From assembly GCA_907165275.2 (NCBI GenBank), contig OU015665.1, positions 5,518,001 to 5,582,000 of the forward strand: 64,000 nt of DNA. Reading direction: 5' to 3'. Numbering within the stretch: the first letter of the stretch is position 1; every line of letters starts with the position of its first letter. Below, one piece after another: positions 46,201 to 59,875 of the stretch. The stretch comes from Zygaena filipendulae. Lineage: Eukaryota; Arthropoda; Insecta; Lepidoptera; Zygaenidae. The translations under genes and the position numbers were made by a program. The notes under the pieces were generated by a model. That model was not told the origin of the DNA. It was given only the letters and a program-made list of their open reading frames with translations, and did no database searches.

Positions 46201-48684
46201 TTTATTTTATATTAACCCGTGAAATTACAATGTCATGATAGGCTTGTTTTTTGTTCGAACGAGATTCTATATTGGTTTCACCTAGTTTTAAGAAAAAGGG
46301 TGTGCCTATCTCAATGCCATTTAGAGCTTGGTCGCTATTGTTCCTTTTATTAATGTTAAATTACCATTTTATCTACCCACTATCACCGAGTAACTTTTGT
46401 TTTATTGTTTGCCTTCTATTTGATAGGTTCTCAAGTTTGATTAATCGAAAGAAAGTTGCAAAAATATTATTTGTCGTGTAGAGGTACCTAATCCGATAAA
46501 TATATATTATCTTTAGCAGCTGTACCAGTAATAATAAACTTTAACCTTATCCTACTTCCCTACTTTGGATGTTGAAGAAAGTTTTTAAATTATCCTGATT
46601 TTACTTATCTTTTCTATTTAGCATTTACCAATATAAACTCAACTATTTCAATAAAACTTTTGGTTATAAATAAAAATATTAGTAACTACACTCAATAAAA
46701 TAACCAAAGACATTATACACGCCGCGCACCGCTCCCTTTCCCCTTTGTTTATTAGCCTATAAGGTAATATTAAAGGGATTTAAAACTTGTACGCAGATGG
46801 AGCTTAAATAAGTTCCAACACTTCAAGCTTTATTTGAATAGGTTTCGAAATAATAAATAGAGGAAGTATTGAATACAAATTAGGTAATAAAACACTGCGA
46901 CAAATAACATTTTATAGTGGATGAGCCTGGATTATATTATTACAAAAGTTGTGCCTTCATCGTTATGCGTGAAGGCACCGCGTGCGCATTGGGCATTCGT
47001 CGCGGGTCGCAGGCGTCCACCGCCCAGCAGAGCAGTATCGATTGTTTGTTGGCGCACACAGCATATTTAGGTTTCATGAGCTATCGTAACTGGAAAATAT
47101 GCTCCTTAATACCCATTTGATAAGTTCATGTATATGGCGTAGAACATGAAACGATAAGCTTGTTTTACGGCAAGTAGGTACCTACACAAGCTCTGGCCAC
47201 ACGGGCCGCCATCGAGGGGCACACTTCAGGATTTTGGTCACGAGTACATTGAACGCGCCAGTTAGAAGGGATATATCGACTCGCACCAACGGTTATGACG
47301 TTAGAATAACTTTGAATAGCGTAAAGCTCATGAATACACAAATAGTGGAGAAGGGTACACTAATGAAAATATTAATATTAATTTTAGTTGTGTTCACAAA
47401 GGGAATGTGTCCACTTTGTATTTATATCGGTAAAACCAAACAATTGGTATCTATGTACCTATTTGTTTAACTGTTTCATTTTCATCTGCGCCGGTTAAAA
47501 TAGCTATAGTTTACATAATTCCTGATTTAACTAAGATACAGACCAAAGCGCACGCCTTCGATTAAAGACTTATGATTATTTCGGTGAAATCTTAAATCTT
47601 CAGTGAAAAGAATGATGTTTTGATAAGAATCTTTAATTACATCAAATGCTGTAGGCATAACAGCTATTTCCTTCGTAATGTCGTATTTTTCGTCGGTAAC
47701 AAAGTAAACGACTCATAGAGCACCTTAATTGAAAGTATTATATAATTGTGACCAATTGATAACATCTTTTACGAATTACGTAAAACATTGCTGTTATTCC
47801 TATTTCGGTCAATGTGTCTATTTTACTAAATACCTATACGTATAAATCGGCTCAAATTTCGTATATTTTTGGACATAACATAATATGATTTAGGTATAAT
47901 GTGTTAATTTGCATTCTATCTTCACGATTGTTACTATCCTGCTGCAAATTTTTTTAAATAGGTAACGTTACTTAAAATTATTATCGTAATATCGTGCATG
48001 ATATTTTGATTCAATAGTTACGACTTTGTTCGTACAAGTTATAACGACGTCGACGTCTTCTTTAATATGTCAAATGACGTGGCAAAAGTTGTCACAGTAC
48101 CGCACAGGCCGCACTCAGAGTCGACTTTAATGATTAATTACTTAGTTAAGTATAGATTTTTAAAACAAAACTGCCGCAATCAGAGACGTTCAGTAAATTA
48201 ATGTTAATTGGCATTTAATGAGATGTAACTCAATTAGTTAGTATAACGCGGTGGGTATTATAATCGATTATCCTGTAGGTACATCTCAGACCTTAATTGA
48301 CTTTGCTAAGTGAGATTTTGCCAGCCAATGGTATCGCTTTGTCAGAAGTCAACGCAGCCGCACGCAAATAGCAAAATATACAGTTACATTCCATTCGCAT
48401 ATCGTTTATCCACATTCTTGCTCCTAATTCTGTGTTTAGTTATTTTAGAATTTTGTTTTTATGCTATCCATATAAAGTTATAGAGGACAATATACTATCC
48501 TTATATGGCTAAAGAGGATAAGTCAAAAACTTTCGATGAACTAATTAGGTATTAGATTAGAAAAATTATATTATTCACTATTCTATTGAATTTTTCTGTT
48601 TCTCTCCTCGGATATTAAATTAATAAATGAAACAATTAATGAATTAATGAATTGTTTGGCTGTAGATAAAAAATCAGCCCATAG

Positions 48685-48893
48685 TATTATAAATATGAAG
48701 GTTTGTAAACATATTTTGATGTTATTACTCAATCATCTATAAAAGTAATACTAGTTTTGATGAAATTTGGAACACAGACAGATATTTCTAAATTTCCTAA
48801 CAAAAAAGTAGATACTTGTAATCACGAAACAGTCCATAGTTCTCGATAAGATCCTGAAATTAACGCAGGCGAGGCTGCGTGGAGCAGCTGGTT
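48685..48893 (+). mobile_element. Strongly diverged Helitron-like repeat
   Basis: TATTATAAATATGAAGGTTT near the start, TTACTCAATCATCTATAAAAG in the middle and AACGCAGGCGAGGCTGCG near the end follow the order of the complete copies but with many changes. Confidence 0.4.
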
Positions 48894-50464
48894 GAAAATA
48901 ACACGTTGCAAGTAGGTGTTGTTGGAATTATATACAAAAATTAATTACAGAGTCGTATTGTACTTGCTTAGTACCGATTCCCCTTTCTACAACCATCAGT
49001 ATAAAAGTTGTGATGTAGCCAATGCTCTCCTTACTGCTCTCCTTTTGTATCAGGATATAGACGTGTTTAACTCAAGTGTGAATGAGCAAATAAATAGTTT
49101 TCTTTCTCTCACGTAACCTGAGTTAGTAAAGTGAAAGACATAAAATTTCTTAAGCAGCCAGCAGCGTTTGAATGTATTCATCCAATTTCTTATGAAAGGC
49201 AATAAAACTTAATCGTTTAAAGAACATTCGGGATTATCTCTATACGAACAGAACAGATTTATACGAGTATTAACTTTAAAACAGTAATATTTCTTCAATA
49301 TCAAACGATTGATGCGGTCGAGTCCATAATAATAACTCAAAGTACCTACTATCTCGTAGCATAATTGCGTCATTGAGAATTACTCTGGAATTGGTTCTCA
49401 TCTCGAATCTTCTAATGACGTCATTTGTTCCGACCTATCTTTCAAAATAAATGGTAATTATTTCGTGTCGGATTTTTTAAAGAGCCGCATAAATCACGGG
49501 CCTCTCAAAGGGATCACTTTCACTCTGGAACGAATTACGAGACGATATCGAGAACGAGATTGAAACAAAAGTACGACCGGATGACTTTTAAGTATCGAAT
49601 TTTATATCGAAAGTTATAAATCGAACGCGGAAGTAGGTGAAAACTTCAAGTCATAAAATATGTAAGTCACCAAAACCTTAAACGAAAATGTACCATAAAA
49701 GTCAAATTACAAAGGTCAATGGCGTAAATAACCTGGTTGACTAATAGAGTACTTGCATGATTTTTTTTCAGTCTATTTTAAAGATATATGACCTACTTAA
49801 ACAAAGCAAGAAAAAAAAAATATATGCATAAATTAATTAAATAGAACGTTTCAAAGTTCTTACTTTAGTAAGACCTTACCGCCGAAACGCGAAATGACGT
49901 CACTTGTTCAAAATTACGCCTTATTAATCTGTGATAGAAATTTCACTGTTGTATTGACAGGGTCATGTGACACTGACAGACAGACAACTTCAATATCCAA
50001 AAGCGAAATTAAGTTTGAACTGTGGCGATTTACTTCCAAAAGTTCAGGTAAAGAATCGAAATGCGTCTTACCGATGCATTTTAAAGTAAAAAACTTCAGA
50101 AAATGGAAAATATGCGTTGACTGTATGCATTTAGTTTCTTTTGCCTTCTCTGAAAGAGGTAAATGTTTCCTAAAAAAATAAAAGTGACGGCATGTGTCAA
50201 GCTTGGCTGTGATTGGTGTTCAAGGAAGTTGGTTGTTGACGAGTGAAAGCCGTATCGAAAACACGCGTGTCACGTTTTTCGTTATTTCAGTCACTTTTCA
50301 GCATCTATTTTGGACCCTGAGCAGGAAACTGACTTTCAAAAGAGTCATGTTTTAACTTGGGGAACAATCTAACATTGTCATTGGCGATTCGCCATAATTG
50401 AAGAAGTAGATGAAGAGATTGTTATTATTAAGAAACATTGTCATTGGCAAATTATAATTATAGA

Positions 50465-50500
50465 CGCCATTATTAAAGAAGAAGAAGAAGAAGAAGAAGT
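50465..50500. repeat. GAA microsatellite
   Basis: Perfect run of GAA units (about eight) in non-coding DNA, preceded by two short direct copies of AAACATTGTCATTGGC at about 50370 and 50431. Confidence 0.8.
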
Positions 50501-50782
50501 TATAAGTACTACGTAACAATTTGAATCAAATTTTTTGTAATACCTACACAAAAACCTTTCATAAAACATTAAGAAGGCAACTCAGGATTCTATACTACTT
50601 TTGCAACCAATCCGCGACAAAAATCAGCTCTTTCATTCAAAAAGTAAAAATATGCTAGACCCAAACGAAGTTGATGTTTTTATTATTGTAACTTAAATTT
50701 GTCTAGGTAGTATTTGAAAAATTGTGCATTATTGCGGAATCATCGAACATGTCATAGTACGAAATTATTAAATTATAATATA

Positions 50783-51013
50783 CTAGCTGTGCCCCGCGGT
50801 TTACCCGCGGTAATTTTGGAGTTCCCGCGGGAATTCCGGGATAAAAAGTACCCTATGTCCTACCCCTGACAACGTGCATGCCAAATTTCATCCAAATCCG
50901 TTCAGCCGTTTTTGCGTGATTGAGTAACAAACATCCAAACATCTAAACATCTAAACATCTAAACATCTAAACATCCAAACATCCACACTTTCACATTTAT
51001 AATATTAGTAGGA
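50783..51013 (-). mobile_element. Helitron-like element with internal 8-bp tandem expansion
   Basis: Complete ends (A|CTAGCTGTGCCCCGCGG and TTAGTAGGA|T). Longer than the 199-bp copies because the unit 'AAACATCT' / 'AAACATCC' is repeated several times at about 50930-50990, where other copies have only two. Confidence 0.75.
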
Positions 51014-51629
51014 TTAAGTAGTTAAAATTTATTTATTTATTTATTTACATTATTATTTATATACTTATTGCATAAACTTTCCGATTTTAGGAGAGTCCTA
51101 CAGAACATTGAAGCCATAATGTGTTGAATCTTAAATAGGAGTCACAAATCATAATAAAGAGTATATATCGATATTTCTGTAGCTGCTGCTTGAAGAACAC
51201 CATACATTGAACGCTATACTAATTGATAGCCAGAGGGCATCGTGAGCCTCCTCATGACTCAAGTATCACGTTATGTAACCCCAGTAATAGATAATGCATA
51301 CCTACTGCTAATGACAAACACGTAGTTAGGTGAATCCAATTGATACCGTCTGCTTTGTTTTGTCGTGCGTACTACAATCATGATTGAGTGAGACAAATTA
51401 GATAAACCTATTAAAGACCATAGCTTATAACTTTCACTTTTAGGACCCCATTATTTATTATTTGTTAAGCAATCGGAAGGTACTATGACGTAAACATAAT
51501 CAGTCAATAGGACGATGAACCGAAAAATTAACCTATAGATAGGTACATAATATTATGTCACAGAGATATTACACATAGAGCGTTAGTTTCATTCAAAATT
51601 CCGTTTGAAACTGAAACATAATACCAACA

Positions 51630-51860
51630 GGTTATTTGACTAAATTTTTGTTGTTAGTCCGTTCTGCAGATTCATAAAAAATATTAGACATGTATTTTTG
51701 CTTTTTTTAGGTAAGCAAAAAATAACGGAGATAAGTTGAGGCGAAATGTCGCGTGACGTCACAACCAGGTAGAATTTATACATGCATAATTATGTATTAT
51801 TATGACCAAAGACATTATGACGTTACGAGCCTCCACTCCACTTTAATGCGCTTTATCTAG
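51630..51860. mobile_element. CRE-bearing MITE, truncated copy (left half and part of right)
   Basis: Same family as 931-1264: TTAGTCCGTTCTGCAG, the poly-T and AATAACGG segments, TGACGTCA at 51754-51761, and TTTAATGCGCTTTATCT, after which similarity stops. Confidence 0.6.
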
Positions 51861-54800
51861 AAAAGCTAAATATGTATGGTGCGAAATTATGTTCGCGCCG
51901 AGAGATTGTAAGCTGATTCCACCACCCGTGAAATTGCATAACTTTTTGTGTGCTTAATGCAGTTGTATGCCTATTAAACTAAAACACCTAGGTTTCCCGT
52001 GTCAGTTTATTATGCAAGCGTTGTTTTTATGTACATTTCGCCACTCGGCTAGACTGTTGACTGATAATTCGCGCAATTAGCAGCATGATTGCGTTACAAA
52101 ACCACTGCGCTTGCGCTTGAGCGAGTGCTCATGTCACTCAGAAACATGAAAAGCGCGCACGCCTAAAGCTTTGCGAAAACAGCCAGTGCAGCAATGCCAG
52201 GAATTTAAGCGGCTCGTTCTGTAATTACACCTCGCTCAAAGTGACCCGAATCGTATCCACTACGTATTATATCATTATACCCACATGGTACGCACACACG
52301 TGTAATAAGGTGTTTGATTTAAATATCATTCGTGTCACAGGAGTGGAGTTGCTTCAAGCTATCTTATCATGTTTGGAGCGAGAAACTTTCACCGATAAAA
52401 GGCTGGAGTGGAAAATAATTAGGCTCGGGTGCAACGTATCCATGTCGAAATAGGTACTTAGGTCTGTATATTAATTATATATGCTCCAACTTTCTAACAA
52501 ACTTTCTGACAAATAGTTTCTTCGCCGTAGTGGCGTCATACTTTACGTATTATTTAATGAGGCAACTGCTGTACCCTCTCCGGGTGCCTTTCGCCCATCA
52601 TTTCGTTGCGGTGTCAAACACTTCTCTGCCAGAAAGTGATTATATTTTCTTTGCTGCCAACGAGGGATGCGTTTACAATATCAAATACGATACGTCTTTT
52701 AGTATTCATCATCATATCAATAGGCGGAATGCTGACGTCAACTGCTGCATAGGCCGGCCTTAAAGCAACTCACGACGCGAGCGAAGGCAATACACTAATA
52801 TTGTAACAAGGCGGCTTTGTGTCACTCATTCTGATATTATGCTGCCTCATTTAAATTACTTTTTATTTATTTTTTAAACTTGTTGTATTTTGTATTCTAT
52901 TTTGATACATTTTTTTATTGAAAATTTGTATTTCCTATTTTATTTTATTTACCATTCACCATACCATGGTAGAGGTACCAGATTTCGAACAATCGACGAT
53001 CGAGGCATCCAAATTATTATTAGTTTGCTATAACTCATTTAGGTCTAAATATATAATTTAATTTCTATAAGGATTTATTTATTTAAAATACGAGCTAGTC
53101 GGAGGTCCATGAGCCCTTCCCGCTCCTGATACACTCGCGCGGCGTCTTTGGTATTAAATGCAAAAGTTAAAAGTGAAGTAATAAAGTTTATCATAAATAG
53201 GTATGTATGACGAAATATGAAGAAAAAATAGGTATATTTGATAACCAATTATAGTTTGCATAAATTTTAATGACCTATGTAATTAATAATGGCTAATTTT
53301 CGACTATAAGATATTTATAATTTCACGAGATCTTTATGGATTTGATTAACTCTGGTTGTAAGTTCACTGTGAAATACTATTATAACAATATACTACCTTC
53401 AGGTTGAATAAGATCAATATCATGCCATGTTTCTCTTTTTCACCATCAGCATTACATGTCACTTACCTAGAACAAAAACAGACAAAATTAAAAAAAAAGA
53501 AGCAATAAAACTTTACCGGGAAATTTTTTATTTAACATGAGAATACCTAATTAATAACTCCTTTGTTTTTGCGGATCGTTGTAAAACTAGAGTTTGTATA
53601 AAATTAAGTGCATAACATCCGTCGGTTAGAAACGTGTTAAGAACCTCGAGTCATATTGCAATCACATGTCACATGTGGTCACGTGTGTCGTGTCGTGTCG
53701 GGATACAATGGGCACGCGTTAAACTAAAATACAATAATAATAGGTGCACGTGTGTAATGTTAACCAAATGGCTACTTGTGTAATTTTATTCATCAAGATT
53801 CTATTGTAACGTGAAATTGAATTATGATTGTAATTAACATGTTAATAACCACTTATTTCGAGTGCACCAGCGGATCACGGAATATGGAACACGGAAACTA
53901 ACTGAATGTTTACCTTTTAAATAAATATCAAACAAAACTCGCCGTTTCTTGCATGTTTAAGACTTTGATTGTTGTTCTTTATGACAGAATAATGATATAC
54001 AGGAATTTTTATCACCCGAATCTTGTTACGGAAATTCTTCTTTACGAAAATAATCATTTTAAATGTAAGAAGCAACTCATCGCAATTTGAAAAATAGAAT
54101 TAAAAAATAGAATTGAAATAGTAATACAAGAAAGATTGTCAATAAAAACATTTTTTTTTAGAAACATATACATATCACGCGATTGTGTATGATATAAAGC
54201 AGACGATTCTAGCTGGAATAATACTGGATCGTAATAAAATGTTGAAATAAAAAGTTTATGGCCTGTTGATGCACAGGTTGATGTGGTTACGTAAAACCTG
54301 CCGCTGAAACACTGCGGTTATTTAACATCATTATTATATTATTACAGCTGACGTAACCTTATATGGGGACCGAAAGTGCGGCCCCTTTACTATCAAAAGC
54401 AGCTTGTTTATTGCAATAGCGATAGTCAGCAGCGAACGTATCTAGCCCGTAGTCGCTCTTAGTTCCTATTGAATAAGTAGGAAAGGGCTCTGCAAGTAGT
54501 TTTTCATGCAGACCGTACGCAACTCGGTTCAACGCACGTCAACTTACATGCTAAGCAGGCAAACATTGAAGTCTATGTGCCGCTTTCCTTAGTACTAAAT
54601 ACTGGAAGTGCACTCTCACTAAACGAGCGAAAGTAAACTAACTGGAATATATGGTACTCGATGTTTGTTCATTTCCACGCCTTCAACGACAAAACCTCAA
54701 ATATTATAATAATATTATAAATTATACCTACTAGTAGGATAATTTATTTAGATAGCGACTGTGGAGGATAATTTGTCTAAAGCATCAGTAGATACACTTT

Positions 54801-55559
54801 TAGAGTTGATATTAAAACTATATACAGCGTGTATAGCGTACGTAAACTAGGTGTTGCTGAAAATGTTTCTTTGGTGTTTAACAATAATAAAATGTAAGGT
54901 TATCTATGGAATTTTAACTAATAAATTTTTTCTAGCATAATAAAATAGTCTGAAAATTTTTAAGGAAACTGCTAAATACATGATAGGGTGGAACTGTAGG
55001 GCGAATTAAAACACCGTCTACCAATAATTATGAGTCAGAAAAGTATAAAATAAAAATGAACTGTACCTATATGCATTGAGTAACTAGAACCTCTATAGGT
55101 TCTAAAGATGAGTTTGGATAGAAACCAATAGAAATCAATGTTATACAAATACATATTTCACAACGGTTTTGCGATTACAATATGCACTTTTTGACACCTA
55201 CAATATATGTAATCAACCAAAATAAATAGACTTCAAAAATTGAAGCTGCCTAAACACTAAATCGCTATTTTTCTGATTGAAACTGAAATATCATAGCAAC
55301 AAAATTTACAAAATTGCCCTGCAGGTACTTTAGTTAAAGGTAAATTGCAACATTGGGTTTCAAAGGAAATTATTATTGCTTATTACAGTCCAGTATGTTG
55401 GCAATAGCCACAGCTACAGCGCTAACTGTCGAATAAGTACGAAACGTACACACGTAATGAGAGATATAAGGTCTACTTTCAATCTCGGTCATATTAAACT
55501 CGTATAGCGAGATGAAAATATCGCTGGCAATCATGTAGTGAGGTTACATGACACCTTTC

Positions 55560-55830
55560 ATAAGTGCGCGTCTGTAGTGCAGCGTCGTTTGTTTCGAGGA
55601 AGTTCGTTTATGCGAGTGTTGGTTAGTTGACGTGTGCACATAAACCGGATGCATCTAATGCAGTTTCTCTTCAGTTAGCAGCAGTGCCCGCCGGTCAGTT
55701 ACACCGTCGGCTAAAGATAGATAAATTAGCTGTGCGCAGGAGTGCGCCGAGTGAATGCACTGTATCGCAAGCGTCGTTGCGCTCACCGCCGCGCCGCAGC
55801 CCCGACCCGCCCATACCATATATGAACCGG
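55560..55830. promoter_or_regulatory. GC-rich promoter-like island
   Basis: A local rise in GC and CpG in an otherwise AT-rich stretch, with arthropod-type initiator matches TCAGT at 55671 and 55695 on the + strand. The open frame across it (55627-55920) shows no known domain and overlaps an antisense open frame, as expected of GC-rich non-coding DNA. It may be the promoter or 5' UTR of a gene whose coding exons lie outside the window. Confidence 0.3.
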
Positions 55831-56029
55831 AGTAAACTGCAAGATCGATTACCACTAATTACTATCTTCTCTGCAAAAGCTCTTTTGCTAGAAATCTCCT
55901 TTAACTTTCAGCATATTTAGCTTCCTATCGTTAATCAAAGATGCAACCGTGGTTTCATCAAGACAAATATGTAGGTAAATACCATATATGGGTGAAAAGT
56001 TCTATAGCTAAAGCAAATATATGGAATAT

Positions 56030-56165
56030 TAGCTGTTCCCTCGTTAATACCCCAGTAGTTCCTGCGGGAATTCCGGGATAAAAAGTACCCTATATACTGT
56101 ACTGTACCCCTTAATACACGTAAATACAAAATTTCATGACGATAGGTTGAGTATAGTTAAGGCGT
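56030..56165 (-). mobile_element. Degenerate Helitron-like repeat
   Basis: Contains TAGCTGTTCCC, CGGGAATTCCGGGATAAAAA and AAATTTCATGACGATAGG in family order. It is followed by a CAGACAGACAGACAGG tract. Confidence 0.5.
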
Positions 56166-56494
56166 GAAAAGGTAACAGACAGACAGACAGGCAGTTACTT
56201 AGTAAGTATGGATGTTTGCTGACAACGCCACATTGAATGCGTGTGGTCTTCTCATCCCGTAATCCGATTTCAATGTTAAAGAATTTTATCTAATAAAATG
56301 ACTAACGCATGAGTCAAGCTTCAAACACGTTCACACTGGCGATGGCGAATCATTCTACAACGGAACGCTTTGTGGCACGGATTAAAGCATCGTATAGTTC
56401 TATTACTAGTGACAATGATGGTACACGACACGCCTGTCAAGTCATAGATACGGAGTGTTACGGCTAGTTGGAGTTCAATTATAGTATTTGTAGT

Positions 56495-56570
56495 GAACGC
56501 CCGGCGGCTTTCCTCGGTTCCCGGAGCGCGCGCCGGAGCCCGTCAAACGGCGCACACGAGACGTGAAAGC
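56495..56570. promoter_or_regulatory. Short CpG-rich island
   Basis: About 75 bases rich in CpG (CCCGGCGG, CGCGCGCCGG) inside AT-rich DNA, 0.7 kb from the island at 55.6 kb. It could be part of the same upstream regulatory region. No exon is recognisable. Confidence 0.2.
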
Positions 56571-56982
56571 AGATTGATTGCACGATTACACGACACATGT
56601 ACATTTGTGCTTGTCCTTCACGCTCAACGTGATATTCAATTGTAACTCGATCGCTTTCTAACGACGACGTAATATTTATATCGAGTGCAGTGATATTTCA
56701 AATACAAACTTTTTAATAAACCTTTATGAATATGATGTGGATAGAAAAGATTAGATCAATGTGTCCGTCGCTCGAATCGTTAATGTGAAATCATGAGGCG
56801 TCATTATATGCAGTTTTGTTCAGCGATCAGGCACATTTTAAAGATATTATATATATATTGTATATCGGCTTTGTTCCCTCGGTTTTAACCACGTTTCCTC
56901 TTTTCAACCCCCTTGTATTCCAAATTTAAGCGATGGTATTTTAAAGACCATAATATCTTAGCGCTTCTTCTATTTATTTTGT

Positions 56983-57095
56983 AGTAGCTGTTCCTCGCGG
57001 TTTCATCCGCATTAATTTGGGAGTTCCCGCAGGAATTCTGAGATACATAGTACCGCGTTAATTTTGGAGTTTCCATGGGAATTTACGGTGCCTTT
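56983..57095 (-). mobile_element. Degenerate Helitron-like repeat
   Basis: TAGCTGTTCCTCGCGGTTTC and GGGAGTTCCCGCAGGAATTC are family 3' end sequence. A second short 'CGCGTTAATTTTGGAGTTTCC' block follows, so this may be two partial copies. Confidence 0.45.
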
Positions 57096-59092
57096 AGTAG
57101 AGCTTGTACCTACTAGAAAACTAATATAATACTGACATACACATTTTTTTTTATAAATACTAATGAGTTATGACAGATTCTAAGACGGGAACCTACGACA
57201 CCGGGTGTGTAGCAGTCAGGTTCGCTAACTATACTTTAAGACCAACGCTGCATAGATACATTGTATACCTACATACAATGATAGAGGCTGCAGTTAATTT
57301 ACTGTTATGAAAAAGCCTATAAATGCCTCATCTACACGTTGCATTCCCGTTAACTCCACTGGATACAATCACTACCGTAATCTAGCGACGATCATCGCAA
57401 TATAGTCGTGTCAACGATGAGACAATAGACACAAATACGAAAACAATATATTGTAGTTAAGTGTATTTACTTGTTAGATGTTGATGAACTTAGACCTAAA
57501 ACTGTTATAGAGGTGATGATAGAGTTTTAAATAAAACATCTGAATAATACATAACGTACGATATTAAGAACAACTTTACAAACGCATACCCAATTTAAAG
57601 CACGGACTAGTCCGCCTTCATTAAACAAATCATTGATCTTGAAATAAAATATGTAAAAGTATACCATTCGGTATATTCTTAACTTTATCGCCTTCAATTC
57701 GTCTGCTATAATATTGAAATAACTGTCAAGTTTATAAATACTATTGAGAAATAAGTTATAATGATTATTGATTTTCAGGGTTCTATCGATATCAACATCT
57801 GAATCGATGATCAAGGAAACACAAACTTAAGCAAGACTTAAAAAGAGATAGGAAAATTGTTGTTAAAAACACCACATTATGTAGGTACACAGTTTGATGT
57901 TCGTTTTAATTGAGGTAAATAGCAGGTTTCTCGATATATACTATATCTACTTAGTTACATAAAACAATAAAATAAAATAAAATAATAACATGCATCAATC
58001 ATCACTTGAATATTATAACTTTACTGTTATAGCTATTTAATTCCATTCACAAACATAATTACTCATGTATGATTTGTACAACCAGTCGATTAACCTCTTG
58101 AGCCGTGGCATCGTATACAGGATGATTTTTGCAAGTGGGCATTGATGGCTAAACCGGAAACTAACCAAACAATTTAGCGAAAAATTATTCTTGGGATTGA
58201 TTCCGAAGAACACAATAATGTTCGCCGGCAATCGAACCTGATGATTTACAATTACAAAAAAAGACACCTGTAGGTACAAGAAAAATATACAAACTAAGTA
58301 CTCAGCGTAAATAATGAATATACTAAAGATAGGGACTGACACCTACTTATGAAAAATAATTTAAAGAGAAATGCTGTAAGGTACCTAGTCTAAATTGAAG
58401 TTTTGTATTAAAATCGTAAACTGAACAAATACAATTTTATTGCACCAACATGACCGCATAACGGTGCACTAGTCGTTATCACTGCACAGTGCAGTCGTCG
58501 ACCGACGTGCTAAGATGCACCTGTATTGTTGCCTAGACTGCGTCAGCTCATGGCAAGATGAGCCTTTCACTTGTGCTCATCGAAAGTGCAGCGTTGATGC
58601 AACACAGTCGACCTAAGACCTCAAATACTCGAACTTACAAAGCCTGTTCTCATGATAACATTTGTGTAACCAGTCCCGACATCGCACGGGTGCAATGTTC
58701 TTTTAAAAATTGTTTTAAGTATCACATACATTTCAGATAGCCTAAGACTTGACTACAAAACAACGTATTATCAGTGTATTACTTATATACCTATTTAATT
58801 AAAATGCATTAACATATAAATTATCAGAAAGAAGTTTAGTAATGAAAAGTGAAAACCGCATCAAAATCCGTTGCATAGTTTAGAAACAAGAATTAAAAGG
58901 ATAAACGAACGGACTTTCTTTTATGTATTTAGGATTTCTCAGTGTATCAAAAAGCACTTTTAATGTTAGCAGCATATGAGTAAACATAAAGCAAGTTTCA
59001 TGCAACTCATTCCTTCATTTACTATCCTTCCTAGTTCTAATATTATAAATCCAAACAAATTCACATTAACTTATTACTATAAGTATATATAG

Positions 59093-59281
59093 CTGTTCCG
59101 CGCGGTTTCACCCGCGGTAATTTCGGAATTCCCGCTGGGATTCCCGCTTCAATATAACCTATATTACTCAAGGATAATGTAGCATGGTGACAGAATTTTT
59201 GAAATCAGTCCAATAGTTTTTGAGTTAAATCGTAAAAAACATACAAAAATCAAATCTTTCTCCTTTAATATTTGTTTAGAG
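59093..59281 (-). mobile_element. Helitron-like repeat, second subfamily
   Basis: Shares the 'ACTCAAGGATAATGTAGCA', 'TTGAGTTAAATCGTAA' and final TTTGTTTAGA segments with the copy at 26643. Confidence 0.55.
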
Positions 59282-59682
59282 TTTAGACTTTAGATTATTT
59301 AATTCATATTTAGGATACATTATTTAGTTCATACTAATAATATAGGATAGTCAAATAATTTTAGGTGCACTTTACGTAAGTATACACCATTACACAGTAT
59401 AACTGATAACCAGGAAGTTCAGACAACCAACTACATAGATCATAAACTTTTATGAGCGTAAAATTAACAAAATGTTATTATTTCACTAACGCACTCTTAT
59501 AGTTCATAATAAAACTTATTAGATACATGAAACATATTTTGTTGGCATAATAACAACGATGCAATCTGGCAACGGTAGAATCGTACGTACGTGTATGTTT
59601 AACTTTTGGGTGCGAGCTTTTAGAATGCTTGAGCTTGTGGTCCATCGGAATAATAAAACGCATGTATTTTAATCTAAACTAG

Positions 59683-59875
59683 CTGGGCGCGTTTCACCCG
59701 CGCGAGTTTAAGAATTTCCGCAGAAACTCTTAATTAACCTTCGTGCAGTGCAAACTATAACTCTACAAAGTTTTATAGCAATCGGATGAACCGCAGCGTT
59801 CGCGTTCATCCCATTGTTTGCATAAAATACGAACAAACAAATCAAGATTGATTTTTATATATCAGATTAAATTAG
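59683..59875 (-). mobile_element. Degenerate Helitron-like repeat
   Basis: AACTAGCTGGGCGCGTTTCA and a diverged body ending near ATATATCAGATT. Only the CTAG end and the following hairpin region are recognisable. Confidence 0.35.

Larger units (their letters stand above)
43216..55559. other. Non-coding stretch without recognisable genes
   Basis: Only short open frames, none with a known domain, codon bias or convincing splice signals. Transposon content is lower than in the first 12 kb: Helitron-like copies at 48685 and 50783, the truncated MITE at 51630, and a GAA repeat. It could be intergenic or intronic regulatory DNA. Confidence 0.45.

Noticed and set aside
46917..47120. 67-codon frame with locally higher GC
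   Set aside because: No domain, no flanking splice sites of good quality.
49894..50181. 95-codon frame on the + strand with several Cys and His
   Set aside because: I considered a zinc-finger or THAP-like domain, but the Cys/His spacing fits neither.
50935..50985. Regular repeat tested as a CRISPR-like array
   Set aside because: The units are 8 bases with no spacers, inside a Helitron-like element in a eukaryotic genome.
55627..55920. 97-codon frame across the GC-rich island
   Set aside because: No domain, and an antisense frame is open over the same bases, so composition explains it; kept only as a promoter-like island.
58195..58240. GGTTCGATTGCC-like B box on the - strand
   Set aside because: No A box at suitable distance and no cloverleaf; not enough for a tRNA or SINE call.
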